Source of the DNA: Gammaproteobacteria bacterium | GTDB lineage: Bacteria; Pseudomonadota; Gammaproteobacteria; Pseudomonadales; Pseudohongiellaceae | Direction: 5' to 3' | Length of the DNA stretch: 14,937 nt | NCBI GenBank assembly: GCA_003514305.1 | Contig: DORE01000082.1 | Coordinates: 7,220-22,156, forward strand | Part shown: positions 1 to 6,993 of the stretch, one piece after another | Layout of the letters: each line of letters begins with the position of its first letter | How positions within the stretch are numbered: the stretch's first letter is position 1 | Notes under the pieces: model-generated | What the model was told of the DNA's origin: nothing | The model's input: only the letters and a program-made list of their open reading frames with translations | The model's database searches: none | Made by a program: the position numbers and the translations under genes

Positions 1-1077
1 TCGGGCATGTCGCTCATGACGGCGGGTCTGATCCTCAACCTCTCCTACTAGCTGACCGCAAGCCGCCCCGATATCATCAGCTCGAGTTGTGCGTACAGTG
101 ACGGTGAAGCCCGCACGCTGGAGTATTTCGCGGAAATTACTTATCACCGAATCACTGGGGCGTTGATATTCGCTCAGGGCGAAGGGATTGAATGGAATCA
201 GATTGATCTTGCAAGGTAGTGTTTTCAGTAAATCAGCAAGCTCGCGAGCATGCTGGCGATGATCGTTTACGCCTCTGATTACAGTGTATTCAATAACAGG
301 GACGCGCTTGTCCTGCAGACTAGCCGAGTACTCTTTTACGGCATCGATCAAATCGGCAATCGAGTAGCTTTTGTTGATAGGCATGATACTGCTTCGCAAA
401 ACATCGTTTGGCGCGTGGAGTGAAACGGCGAGAGAAGCATCGGTATACTCTTTCATCCTCCGAATCGCTGGAACGACGCCTGATGTACTAATAGTGACCT
501 TTCGCTTGGAAAGGCCATAGGCCCAATCGTCCATCATAATGTTGACCGCGTCCATAACTGGCTCGAAGTTCATGAGGGGCTCACCCATCCCCATCATGAC
601 AACGTTAGAAACACGTCGCTTGGCTGCTGCATCAAACCCGTGAAGCTGCTGCTGTGCCAGCCATATCTGCCCCACGATCTCTGCAGCAGTCAGATTACTG
701 TTGAATCCCTGCTTACCTGTCGCGCAAAACCCGCAGTCAAGAGAGCAGCCAGCCTGAGAAGAAACGCACAGCGTCCCTCTCCCGCCTTCAGGGATAAACA
801 CCATCTCAACGCGTGAGCCAGATAGCACTTCGATAATCCATTTGTGGCTGCCGTCTGCGGAAGGGTAGTCCGCCACTATTTTGGGGGGCCTGATCTCAAC
901 CAGTTGTTCCAATTTGCCGCGCAACACTTTGGAAATATCAGTCATTTCATCGAGATTGAGCACCCCGCGCTGATGAATCCACTGCATGATCTGCTGGGTA
1001 CGAAATTGCTTCTCCCCCAGCTCGGAGAAAAGCTCTTTCATTTTTTCTCGACTCAAGCCGAGCAGGTTAAGTTTCAT
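1..1077 (-). CDS. rlmN: Dual-specificity 23S rRNA (A2503) / tRNA (A37) C2-methyltransferase RlmN, 3' end cut by window
   Basis: RlmN is a radical-SAM enzyme that methylates C2 of A2503 in 23S rRNA and of A37 in some tRNAs, in the cytoplasm. I translated the frame by hand: 359 codons without a stop, running off the left edge of the window. The iron-sulfur motif is C111-x3-C115-x2-C118. The SAM-binding GEP segment lies near residue 165 (MMGMGEPLMN), and the second catalytic cysteine is C340 in the sequence DIGAACGQL. The family is usually about 370-390 residues, so only a short tail should be missing. The ATG at 1077 aligns with the family start and has an AGG about 10 bases upstream. It lies 36 bases after the ndk stop and is probably co-transcribed with ndk. 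pilF usually follows in pseudomonads, but that cannot be seen here. Confidence 0.96.
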   Translation of the reverse strand, partial: MKLNLLGLSREKMKELFSELGEKQFRTQQIMQWIHQRGVLNLDEMTDISKVLRGKLEQLVEIRPPKIVADYPSADGSHKWIIEVLSGSRVEMVFIPEGGRGTLCVSSQAGCSLDCGFCATGKQGFNSNLTAAEIVGQIWLAQQQLHGFDAAAKRRVSNVVMMGMGEPLMNFEPVMDAVNIMMDDWAYGLSKRKVTISTSGVVPAIRRMKEYTDASLAVSLHAPNDVLRSSIMPINKSYSIADLIDAVKEYSASLQDKRVPVIEYTVIRGVNDHRQHARELADLLKTLPCKINLIPFNPFALSEYQRPSDSVISNFREILQRAGFTVTVRTTRADDIGAACGQLVGEVEDQTRRHERHAR

Positions 1078-1113
1078 GATCGCTACCTGAGATGCACCAG
1101 ATACCCTGAGTGA

Positions 1114-1542
1114 TTAGCTACGCGGACAGATCTCGTCTTCGGTGAAAAAGTAACTGACTTCCCGTTCAGCGGACGCAGTAGAATCCGAGCCATGAACCGC
1201 ATTGGCATCAATGGACTGTGCTAAGTCAGATCGGATAGTGCCAGGTGCTGCCTCGGCAGGATTAGTAGCGCCCATCAACTCCCGGTTGAGCAGAACAGCA
1301 TTCTCGCCTTCGAGGACCTGAACCACCACTGGACCCGATGTCATAAATGCGATGAGATCACCGTAGAAGCCTTTGCCCTGATGCTCAGCATAAAAGCCGC
1401 CGGCGGATTCGTCAGTCAACCGTAGCATCTTAGATGCCACGATTTTCAGCCCTGACTTTTCGAAGCGAGCGTAGATCTCGCCAATCACATTCTTGGCAAC
1501 AGCATCGGGCTTGATTATGGAAAGAGTTCGTTCGATCACCAT
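1114..1542 (-). CDS. ndk: Nucleoside diphosphate kinase
   Basis: Ndk transfers the gamma phosphate of ATP to other nucleoside diphosphates through a phosphohistidine, keeping NTP and dNTP pools balanced in the cytoplasm. The product has 142 residues, the normal bacterial length. It carries the N-terminal ERTLSIIKPDAV signature with K11, and the active-site histidine H117 in NAVHGSDS. The ATG is preceded by GGAG with a spacing of about five bases. A consensus TATAAT lies upstream (separate entry), so the gene can be transcribed independently of iscS. rlmN follows 36 bases downstream. In many gammaproteobacteria ndk lies just after the end of the isc operon, and that order is retained here although most isc genes are missing. 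Confidence 0.98.
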   Translation of the reverse strand: MVIERTLSIIKPDAVAKNVIGEIYARFEKSGLKIVASKMLRLTDESAGGFYAEHQGKGFYGDLIAFMTSGPVVVQVLEGENAVLLNRELMGATNPAEAAPGTIRSDLAQSIDANAVHGSDSTASAEREVSYFFTEDEICPRS

Positions 1543-1581
1543 GATTACTCCAATCGTTTTGGTATCCTCGGAAGATCGCGC

Positions 1582-1610
1582 ATTATACGCAAAATTGAGA
1601 CCATTTTGTA
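1582..1610 (-). promoter_or_regulatory. Sigma-70 promoter for ndk
   Basis: On the minus strand a perfect -10 hexamer TATAAT occupies 1587-1582. A weak -35 (TACAAA) lies at 1610-1605, with 17 bases between them. Transcription would start near 1575, leaving a leader of about 30 bases before the ndk ATG, with GGAG in place. The -10 is strong and the -35 poor, so the assignment rests on the -10, the position and the spacing. Confidence 0.55.
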
Positions 1611-1708
1611 CGATTTTTAAGCAGGAAACTTATCGAAAAAAGCTCAATAATTCATGCGATTAGCTAGCAGCTTGCGAGTGTCAACGCATTAGGTCCGCTG
1701 CGAGCGAT

Positions 1709-2896
1709 TCATCCTGTCGCAGAATCTAAAGCCAACCATTGTACGGAGCCCTGTCTGAGCTTTGCAACCGCCTGCGTAATGACGGCCACCGCATAGTCAA
1801 CTTCCTCTTCTGTAGTGAAGCGTCCGACGGTGATTCGAACTGAACTATGAGCAAGCTCATCTGGCAAACCTAGGGCACGTAAGACATAAGAAGGCTCGAA
1901 ACTCGCGGACGTGCAGGCTGATCCGGATGAAATCTCTAGCTCTCTAAGAGCCAGCATCAGCGATTCGCCTTCGACATAGCTGAAGCCGACATTGAGATTG
2001 CCAGGAACACGTTGTTCTAAATCTCCGTTGACGCTTATCGCTGGTATGCCTTTGAGGCCGTTCAGCAAGCGATTGCGCAAAGTGAGAATCCGCTCATTCT
2101 CGGCAACCATCTCATTCATCGCTATCTCGAATGCCTCTCCCATACCGACAATCTGATGAGTTGCTAGCGTGCCCGAGCGCATACCCTGCTCATGTCCACC
2201 ACCGTGCACCTGCGGTTCGATTCTGGCCTTCGGCTGGCGCCGCACAAACAAAGCCCCGATGCCTTTTGGCCCATAGATCTTGTGGGCAGTGAGCGACATC
2301 AGATCGACCTTAATCTCTGATAAATCGATCGATATTTTCCCAGCACTCTGAGCCGCGTCAACATGCAACAGGACCCCATGCTGACGGGTGACTTCGCCTA
2401 GTGCCTGAATATCGTTCACCACGCCGATTTCATTGTTGACATGCATTAGGGACACCAGCGTCGTGTCTGGACGGATGGCATCAGCGACCTGTGCAGCGGT
2501 TATTATCCCTCGAGAGTCAGGCTTCAAATAGGTAACAGAAAAGCCTTCTCGCTCAAGCTGTTGGCAGCTGTCAAGCACGGCTTTGTGTTCAATCGCCGAC
2601 GTTATCAGATGCTTACCTTTATCTTGATAAAACTGCGCCGCCCCCTTGATCGCTAGATTATCCGACTCGGTAGCGCCCGAAGTCCAAACTATCTCTCTTG
2701 GATCACAGTGAATCAGGTTAGCTACCTGACGACGTGCCGTCTCTACAACCTCTTCAGCTTTCCACCCAGACATATGAGACCGCGAAGCCGGATTACCAAA
2801 ATTGCCTTCCAAAGTCAGACAATTCATCATCTTCGCGGCAACTCTTGGATCGACCGGATTGGTCGAGGAATAATCCAGATAAATAGGAAGCTGCAT
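1709..2896 (-). CDS. iscS: Cysteine desulfurase IscS with a short divergent C-terminus
   Basis: IscS is a PLP enzyme that takes sulfur from cysteine as a persulfide and passes it to IscU, TusA, ThiI and other acceptors for Fe-S clusters, tRNA thiolation and cofactors. All key residues sit at the E. coli positions: H104, D180, Q183, the PLP lysine K206 (AHKIYGPKG) and the persulfide cysteine C328 (SSGSACTSAS). The protein has 395 residues against 404 in E. coli. After R381 it no longer resembles the usual tail, which normally ends in a conserved segment (IEWAHH in E. coli) that contributes to IscU docking. The start has GGAG about 12 bases upstream and GAG about five bases upstream. Upstream is an iscR remnant. 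Downstream, where iscU is expected, there is a gap of about 170 bases and then ndk. I infer a working desulfurase retained for IscU-independent roles or serving another scaffold. Confidence 0.95.
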   Translation of the reverse strand: MQLPIYLDYSSTNPVDPRVAAKMMNCLTLEGNFGNPASRSHMSGWKAEEVVETARRQVANLIHCDPREIVWTSGATESDNLAIKGAAQFYQDKGKHLITSAIEHKAVLDSCQQLEREGFSVTYLKPDSRGIITAAQVADAIRPDTTLVSLMHVNNEIGVVNDIQALGEVTRQHGVLLHVDAAQSAGKISIDLSEIKVDLMSLTAHKIYGPKGIGALFVRRQPKARIEPQVHGGGHEQGMRSGTLATHQIVGMGEAFEIAMNEMVAENERILTLRNRLLNGLKGIPAISVNGDLEQRVPGNLNVGFSYVEGESLMLALRELEISSGSACTSASFEPSYVLRALGLPDELAHSSVRITVGRFTTEEEVDYAVAVITQAVAKLRQGSVQWLALDSATG

Positions 2897-2902
2897 CGGA
2901 AC

Positions 2903-3163
2903 TCAATTCTCCTGATTTCTGCGGCCTGTTGCTGGTACCCGTGAATCAATCAGGCGCGGGCCGCCTGCCGGCGCACAAGCCCTGCCATGTTTAATGTTGT
3001 GGATGCGGACAATTCGTCTAACTACATTTTTTTTGACCAAGCCAGCAAGGCTGTCGCCCTGACGCTGAGGAATATGCGCTAAACTGGCCGGGCCCAGCTC
3101 ACGGTGAATGACAAGTTCAAGCATGGCGGTGACCGCATAACGGCAATTGTTAGGGAGGCGCAT
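2903..3163 (-). pseudogene. iscR: iscR remnant (Rrf2-family Fe-S regulator), frameshifted and truncated
   Basis: IscR is the [2Fe-2S] repressor of the isc operon. The frame opens at ATG 3163 with MRLPNNCRYAVTAMLELVIH, very close to the normal IscR start (MRLTSKGRYAVTAMLD...), and continues to ERQG-like PQRQGDSL at about residue 37. The similarity then breaks at a run of eight A. It resumes in another frame as LDELSAS...AGLVR, matching the second helix and wing of the winged-helix domain, and returns to the first frame as AGGPRLIDS, matching GPGGGYLI. The frame ends six bases before the iscS start. The C-terminal half with the three cluster cysteines and the histidine ligand is absent. The translated frame is 86 residues, against about 160 in the family. 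It cannot encode a functional IscR. A truncated DNA-binding fragment cannot be ruled out but is unlikely. Confidence 0.85.
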
Positions 3164-3196
3164 TAATTCTCTGCCACAAACAGGATCTGATACAGT

Positions 3197-3229
3197 AGTA
3201 TTCAGTCACCAAGCAAAACAGTCAACTAT
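3197..3229 (-). promoter_or_regulatory. Retained isc promoter with IscR type-1 half site
   Basis: On the minus strand TTGACT (3225-3220) and AATACT (3202-3197) are separated by 17 bases and point to the iscR remnant and iscS. The ten bases ATAGTTGACT (3229-3220) match the left half of the known type-1 IscR consensus (ATASYYGACT) at every position. The right half is poorly conserved. A second GACT follows downstream. The start of transcription would be near 3190, about 27 bases before the old iscR start codon. This is probably the ancestral iscR promoter, now driving iscS through the iscR remnant. Confidence 0.55.
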
Positions 3230-3707
3230 TTGCGCCGCGCAGTGCGAGTAGCGTTAATTTATCAGCCGGCCCTATGGACCGGTCTTAGTTCTGCCACGAT
3301 TGATCTTATGCACAGAACCAAGCAGGATGGTTAATGACCGACAGCGCTACTGATTAATCCGACAAGCAAAACCAAATCTCATAAAGATCGGTTGCGATCA
3401 TTTAGTTGGCCAGCAAACCGATCCAGTTGCAGCTCGCGGTACGTACCGACCGCCAAGAAAGTTTAATCCCACGCAGAAGGTATCGGTCTGCTTCGGCGAC
3501 AGTAGGGCGCGCCGCGGTCCGAACGGCATCATGGACGAAGCACTTGATCAGTTGGTTCAGAAGACAGCGCACGAAAAGTTTCCACGCTTTAACAATCTGC
3601 GTAGAAGTGCAGCATGTGGCCTTGTTCGCACGACAAGTGGCCCAAGCTGTTTCGAGCCTCGGCGTATCTTGCTTCTAAGTCAATGACAACCTCTATTGAG
3701 GCTCACA
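3230..3707. other. Gene-poor stretch between isc remnant and rnm
   Basis: I recognise no gene here. A hairpin-forming element lies at 3266-3282 (CCGGCCC-TAT-GGACCGG, one mismatch), followed on the plus strand by TCTTAGTT. A smaller inverted repeat, GATCG-GTTG-CGATC, lies at 3386-3399. A plus-strand frame is open from 3354 to the TGA at 3684-3686 (110 codons), but its only start codon is ATG at 3531, which would give 51 residues with no recognisable motif. A minus-strand frame ending near 3400 is also open over about 60 codons, with no clear start. The stretch could be decayed genes. The promoter for rnm must lie in its right part, but I could not identify convincing hexamers. Confidence 0.5.
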
Positions 3708-4544
3708 ATGAAAGCAGACCTCCACTGCCACAGCTATTTCTCCGACGGCCAGCATCCGCCACAACTCCTAGTAGATCTTGCCGTCAAAAATCACGTTACC
3801 CACTTAGCAATTACAGATCATGACTGTTTGCTAGACTATTCAAGTGTCGTGGTTCCCCCCGAGCTGACTTTGGTGCCAGGATTAGAAATTTCCGCATGCT
3901 GGAGCGGTATTGAAATTCATATAGTTGGTCTTTGCATCAACTCCGCATCGCAAGACCTGCAAGATTTTGTCACTAGGCAACAAGAGCTCCGCCGCGAGCG
4001 CATCCGGGAAATAGACAAGAAGCTTAGGAGACAAGACATTTCTGGTTTGCTCGAGTGTCTGCAGTCCAAACCTTGTATCAGCTGGACCCGCAGCCATGCT
4101 GCTGAATTCTTGGTGACATCAGGTCAAGCCAAAGATATGCGAAGGGCATTTAATAAATTCCTGCGTCCCGGAGGTTCCGCTTTCGTCGCCGCACAGTGGC
4201 CAAAAATAGACGAAGCAATTTCAGCAATCCAACAAGCAGCAGGTATTGCGGTACTGGCTCATCCCGGCCGCTATGGACTCAGTCAGACCAAGCTTCGCAG
4301 ACTTATGGACGACTTTCAGCACAATGGAGGGGACGCAGCCGAAGTCTCCTATAGCAGCATAAATCCGATTCAGCAGAAGGCCTTAACGCGGATGGCGCAA
4401 GAGAGACGCCTTTATGCATCCGCAGGATCAGATTTTCATTCGTTAGAGCGTCATTGGACAGATATTGGAAGATTCCCAGCGCTTGACGCAGCAGCCATAC
4501 AAAATGCGATCTGGTTCCACCCAAGATGGAACTCATGCTGCTAA
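3708..4544 (+). CDS. rnm: RNase AM, 5'-3' exoribonuclease of the PHP family (YciV/TrpH)
   Basis: The E. coli homologue is a PHP-domain enzyme that trims the 5' ends of rRNAs and degrades short oligonucleotides and 3',5'-pAp. The product has 278 residues, close to the E. coli length. Metal-site motifs of the PHP fold are all present: DLHCHS (D4, H6, H8), ITDHD (D37, H38), the glutamate of PGLEIS (E60), EIHIVGL (H71), VLAHPGRY, and GSDFH near the end. The middle section with RRER and PGGSAFVAAQW also matches the family. I chose the ATG at 3708 because GAGG stands six bases before it. An in-frame TTG at 3696 would add four residues and overlap that ribosome-binding site. It has no operon partner and converges on the zinc-ribbon gene 40 bases downstream. 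In many relatives the neighbours are trp or scp genes, absent here. Confidence 0.93.
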   Translation: MKADLHCHSYFSDGQHPPQLLVDLAVKNHVTHLAITDHDCLLDYSSVVVPPELTLVPGLEISACWSGIEIHIVGLCINSASQDLQDFVTRQQELRRERIREIDKKLRRQDISGLLECLQSKPCISWTRSHAAEFLVTSGQAKDMRRAFNKFLRPGGSAFVAAQWPKIDEAISAIQQAAGIAVLAHPGRYGLSQTKLRRLMDDFQHNGGDAAEVSYSSINPIQQKALTRMAQERRLYASAGSDFHSLERHWTDIGRFPALDAAAIQNAIWFHPRWNSCC

Positions 4545-4584
4545 TTTGTTCCGTGCAGCGCATCAGTCCGCGCCACTGCAACCC

Positions 4585-4986
4585 TTACTTACCCCGCTTC
4601 AGTGAGGCCACCACATCCCGAAAGACATCAAGCAGGGTTTCGTATTTATAATCAGTAAACTCCCCTGCGTCCATAAACATGCCATGCTCTTCGCAGACCT
4701 CATACTCTAGATGCTTCTGTTTGGGGTCATTGATTTTCTTCATGATTTTGCCGCAGCGGGGGCACTGAATATTTCGCACAGTGTTGTACGACTTGCCAAC
4801 TTCTGGGTCGCCGCTGTCGGCGAATTCGGCCATCCAGTCGCCTTTGAGTTGCTCCGCCTCTCCATTATCGAACCACAAACCACTGCAACTTTCGCACTTG
4901 TCAATGACCACTTGACCGTGCAAGGTTTCAATCTTGAGTTCTAGCATTACAGAATTGCACTTTGGGCAGCACATCTTTGTATTCAT
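4585..4986 (-). CDS. Small protein with two TFIIB-type zinc ribbons
   Basis: This 133-residue cytoplasmic protein belongs to the zf-TFIIB (YjdM/YnfC-like size class) group of zinc-ribbon proteins, whose biochemical role is unknown. The first ribbon is CPKC (C7, C10) with CESC (C31, C34), followed by the family signature GLWFDNGE. The second is CPRC (C75, C78) with C98-x2-H101, then GMFMDAGEF, which repeats the W/F-D-x-G-E signature. So the protein is an internal duplication in which the last cysteine of the second copy is a histidine. There is no signal peptide or membrane segment. The start ATG is preceded by GAGAAG at a rather long spacing. The gene is convergent with rnm and separated by about 235 bases from the operon upstream, so it is probably monocistronic. 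Confidence 0.85.
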   Translation of the reverse strand: MNTKMCCPKCNSVMLELKIETLHGQVVIDKCESCSGLWFDNGEAEQLKGDWMAEFADSGDPEVGKSYNTVRNIQCPRCGKIMKKINDPKQKHLEYEVCEEHGMFMDAGEFTDYKYETLLDVFRDVVASLKRGK

Positions 4987-5221
4987 AAAAAGCGACTTCT
5001 CAATAAGCTGTATAGGTCAAGTGTGCGGCGATCTAACATTTGCAAGAGTGCTATCGCGACGCTTAAATGAGCTATCGGAATTTTTACAAGTCTTGAGAGC
5101 ACAAAAACAGGTCCATGCCACATTTTTTGTGCAGGCCAAATAATTTATCACTATTTCACACAAAAATAGCCGGCCGAAGACTCCCTTCAAGATTCAGACT
5201 CAAGACCGCCGATCGATAGAC

Positions 5222-6298
5222 CTAGTAACTATAACTCAGGGAAATAGACTGTAACTCAGGCGATTGAATCTCGCCTACGACACACCTCGCGAGATCAGCT
5301 CGTGCCACAATGTGAACTTTGTCAGTTCGACGACCTGCTTCCAATTCCTCGCCGAGACCCTGGAGGATAAAAGACAGGGATTCGTCGGAAGGGATACGGC
5401 CCAAAGTTTCACCGTAGGTACAGAGTGTTGCATACAGGCCTTCCTCAAAGCTGGATAGGTCTTGCCGCCATTGCGAAGCAAATTCAGCTTCTGCTCGCGC
5501 CGCTCTTTCTCTAAGATCAGCGGCGAAATTCAGCGCTTCTTCCCTGATCGGTTTTAGCTGTCGCGTCAACGCCTCCAGCCTGACTGACAGGGGCTCAGTG
5601 ATCCTATCAGCTGCGGCGGTACTTACCTCCGCGACCTCGCTGATCCTATTATCCAGTTCTTCCTCGAGTAACCTTAATTCGGAAACACTAACGTTAATCT
5701 GCCCGCGCAGACTTTCAATTTCAGCAAGCAGCGCATTGTAACTACCCTCATCGACGCTTCCCAAAGCCTTCAATGCCCGCACTGAGTGGGTCGCCTGCTG
5801 CACTGCTGTAGTCACCACCATTGAAAAGTCTATATTCGCTATCTGATCCCGCAGTCGCTGGTATCTGTCACCCGAACTGGAGGTTCTACTGGTCAGAGAC
5901 ACAGTATCCGGAGAGACAATCGGCATGGATCTTTTCATTGTGAGAAATGGGTTCTCCTGTAGCTGCAGCGCTTGCATAGCTGAGCTCAAAGAAGCGATTC
6001 CCATCCGATTGCGTCGGGTAGCCAGCGATGACCGGACCTCAAAGACAACCCCCTGATTCATCAGATAAGTAGTGGAGATCCCGCCGAGACGACGGCCAAA
6101 CAGACCACTTGAGTCATTTATTTTCAGAGCCTCCCCCAATATTCCGGAGAAAAGCGAAAGATCATCTTGCAACTCCTGAAAAGAAGTTCCTTGCGCATGC
6201 CCACTGCTCGTCGCCAGACACGCGCAGAAGACGCACAAAGCTTGCTGGCCCGCGAGCCTGCAGAAGTAAAAAGTGCGTGATAACCCAAAAACATTCAC
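5222..6298 (-). CDS. Secreted coiled-coil protein of unknown function, last gene of the sigma-factor operon
   Basis: I do not recognise a named family. The 358-residue product starts with a GTG. It has a basic N-terminus, a hydrophobic segment at about residues 18-31 and a likely signal peptidase I site after GHA (A35). The mature part has a region at about 40-150 rich in Ser/Thr. A long heptad-rich, charged helical stretch at about 170-290 is probably a coiled coil (repeated LEEEL, LRERAARAEAE-type runs). The compact C-terminal part contains C293 and C339, which could form a disulfide in the periplasm, and the sequence ends SLSYSY. It starts 17 bases after the anti-sigma stop with no strong ribosome-binding site, which suggests coupling. 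Context suggests a periplasmic partner or target of the sigma/anti-sigma pair. That is inference only. Confidence 0.8.
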   Translation of the reverse strand: MNVFGLSRTFYFCRLAGQQALCVFCACLATSSGHAQGTSFQELQDDLSLFSGILGEALKINDSSGLFGRRLGGISTTYLMNQGVVFEVRSSLATRRNRMGIASLSSAMQALQLQENPFLTMKRSMPIVSPDTVSLTSRTSSSGDRYQRLRDQIANIDFSMVVTTAVQQATHSVRALKALGSVDEGSYNALLAEIESLRGQINVSVSELRLLEEELDNRISEVAEVSTAAADRITEPLSVRLEALTRQLKPIREEALNFAADLRERAARAEAEFASQWRQDLSSFEEGLYATLCTYGETLGRIPSDESLSFILQGLGEELEAGRRTDKVHIVARADLARCVVGEIQSPELQSISLSYSY

Positions 6299-6315
6299 TT
6301 TAGCTAAAACTCGCT

Positions 6316-6993
6316 TCAGCGCTCCACATCACGAAAGCTGACATATTGAGCCAACTCCTGCAGCGAGCGCAGTGTCGCATAGTCACTGTCGGCCAGCTGC
6401 TGATAACCAAGGTGCATATCCTGAAGGTCCTGCAACCGCTGCTCCTCAAAATACACGTATATCCCATCCAAACTCTCAGCGGTAGACTGCTGTGTCCTTT
6501 CCATGATCGCCTGCAGTAACTGCATATTATTTGAGGCTTGACGCGACTCGAAGCGCCGGATCAAAGACTCAATTTCTTCTGTCTGTTGTGCCTCAAACAC
6601 TGCCAGGGATTGGTCGATTCCGGCACGTTCCGAGGATCCACCAAAGTATATTTCAAACCCCGAGTCATTGACTGAAACAGAAGTATCTAGGAGCAAGAGG
6701 CATAGCATAGCGAATGACGCGACAGTCGGGGCCCACTGCCAGCCCGAAAACAAGCCTGTCGATTTCGATGCGACATCATGCTCGCGCTTAAAAATTTCGA
6801 GCCCACGATCCCAATGTGGTACGCGCTGATCCTGCCATGCCAGCAACTCCCTCCTCGTCAACTTCAGATTGTCTAGCTCAACGCGACACTCCTCGCACTG
6901 AAAGAGATGTTTTTCAAACTCCTTTCTTGCATGCATCGAAAGCGAATCGGAAAAATATTCTTGCAGTAAATGGGTAGTTTTAGGGCAAGACAT
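6316..6993 (-). CDS. Membrane-anchored zinc-binding (zf-HC2/ZAS) anti-sigma factor
   Basis: This 225-residue protein should bind and inhibit the ECF sigma factor encoded just upstream. The N-terminal cytoplasmic domain has the ZAS ligand set C3-x25-H29-x3-C33-x2-C36 (HLFQCEEC), typical of anti-sigma factors of the RsrA/ChrR fold. One membrane helix lies at about residues 87-104 (W87 to D103). The remaining 120 residues would be periplasmic and are rich in Gln and Glu with heptad character, so a coiled-coil sensor domain is likely. I chose the ATG at 6993 because GGAGGA lies seven bases upstream. Longer starts without a ribosome-binding site would add 33 residues unlike the family. The gene overlaps the end of the sigma gene by 14 bases, giving translational coupling and matched stoichiometry. 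Confidence 0.88.
   Translation of the reverse strand: MSCPKTTHLLQEYFSDSLSMHARKEFEKHLFQCEECRVELDNLKLTRRELLAWQDQRVPHWDRGLEIFKREHDVASKSTGLFSGWQWAPTVASFAMLCLLLLDTSVSVNDSGFEIYFGGSSERAGIDQSLAVFEAQQTEEIESLIRRFESRQASNNMQLLQAIMERTQQSTAESLDGIYVYFEEQRLQDLQDMHLGYQQLADSDYATLRSLQELAQYVSFRDVER

Noticed and set aside
1..17. ATG at 17 on the minus strand as start of the next gene (pilF expected in pseudomonads)
   Set aside because: It is inside the still-open rlmN frame and only 17 bases are visible, so nothing can be said.
2708..2944. Plus-strand open frame across the iscS start
   Set aside because: It is the antisense shadow of iscS and the iscR remnant, with no ribosome-binding site or recognisable motif.
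4530..4560. Terminator hairpin between the convergent rnm and zinc-ribbon genes
   Set aside because: The only pairing (GCTGC/GCAGC over 13 bases) is weak and lacks a T run in either direction.
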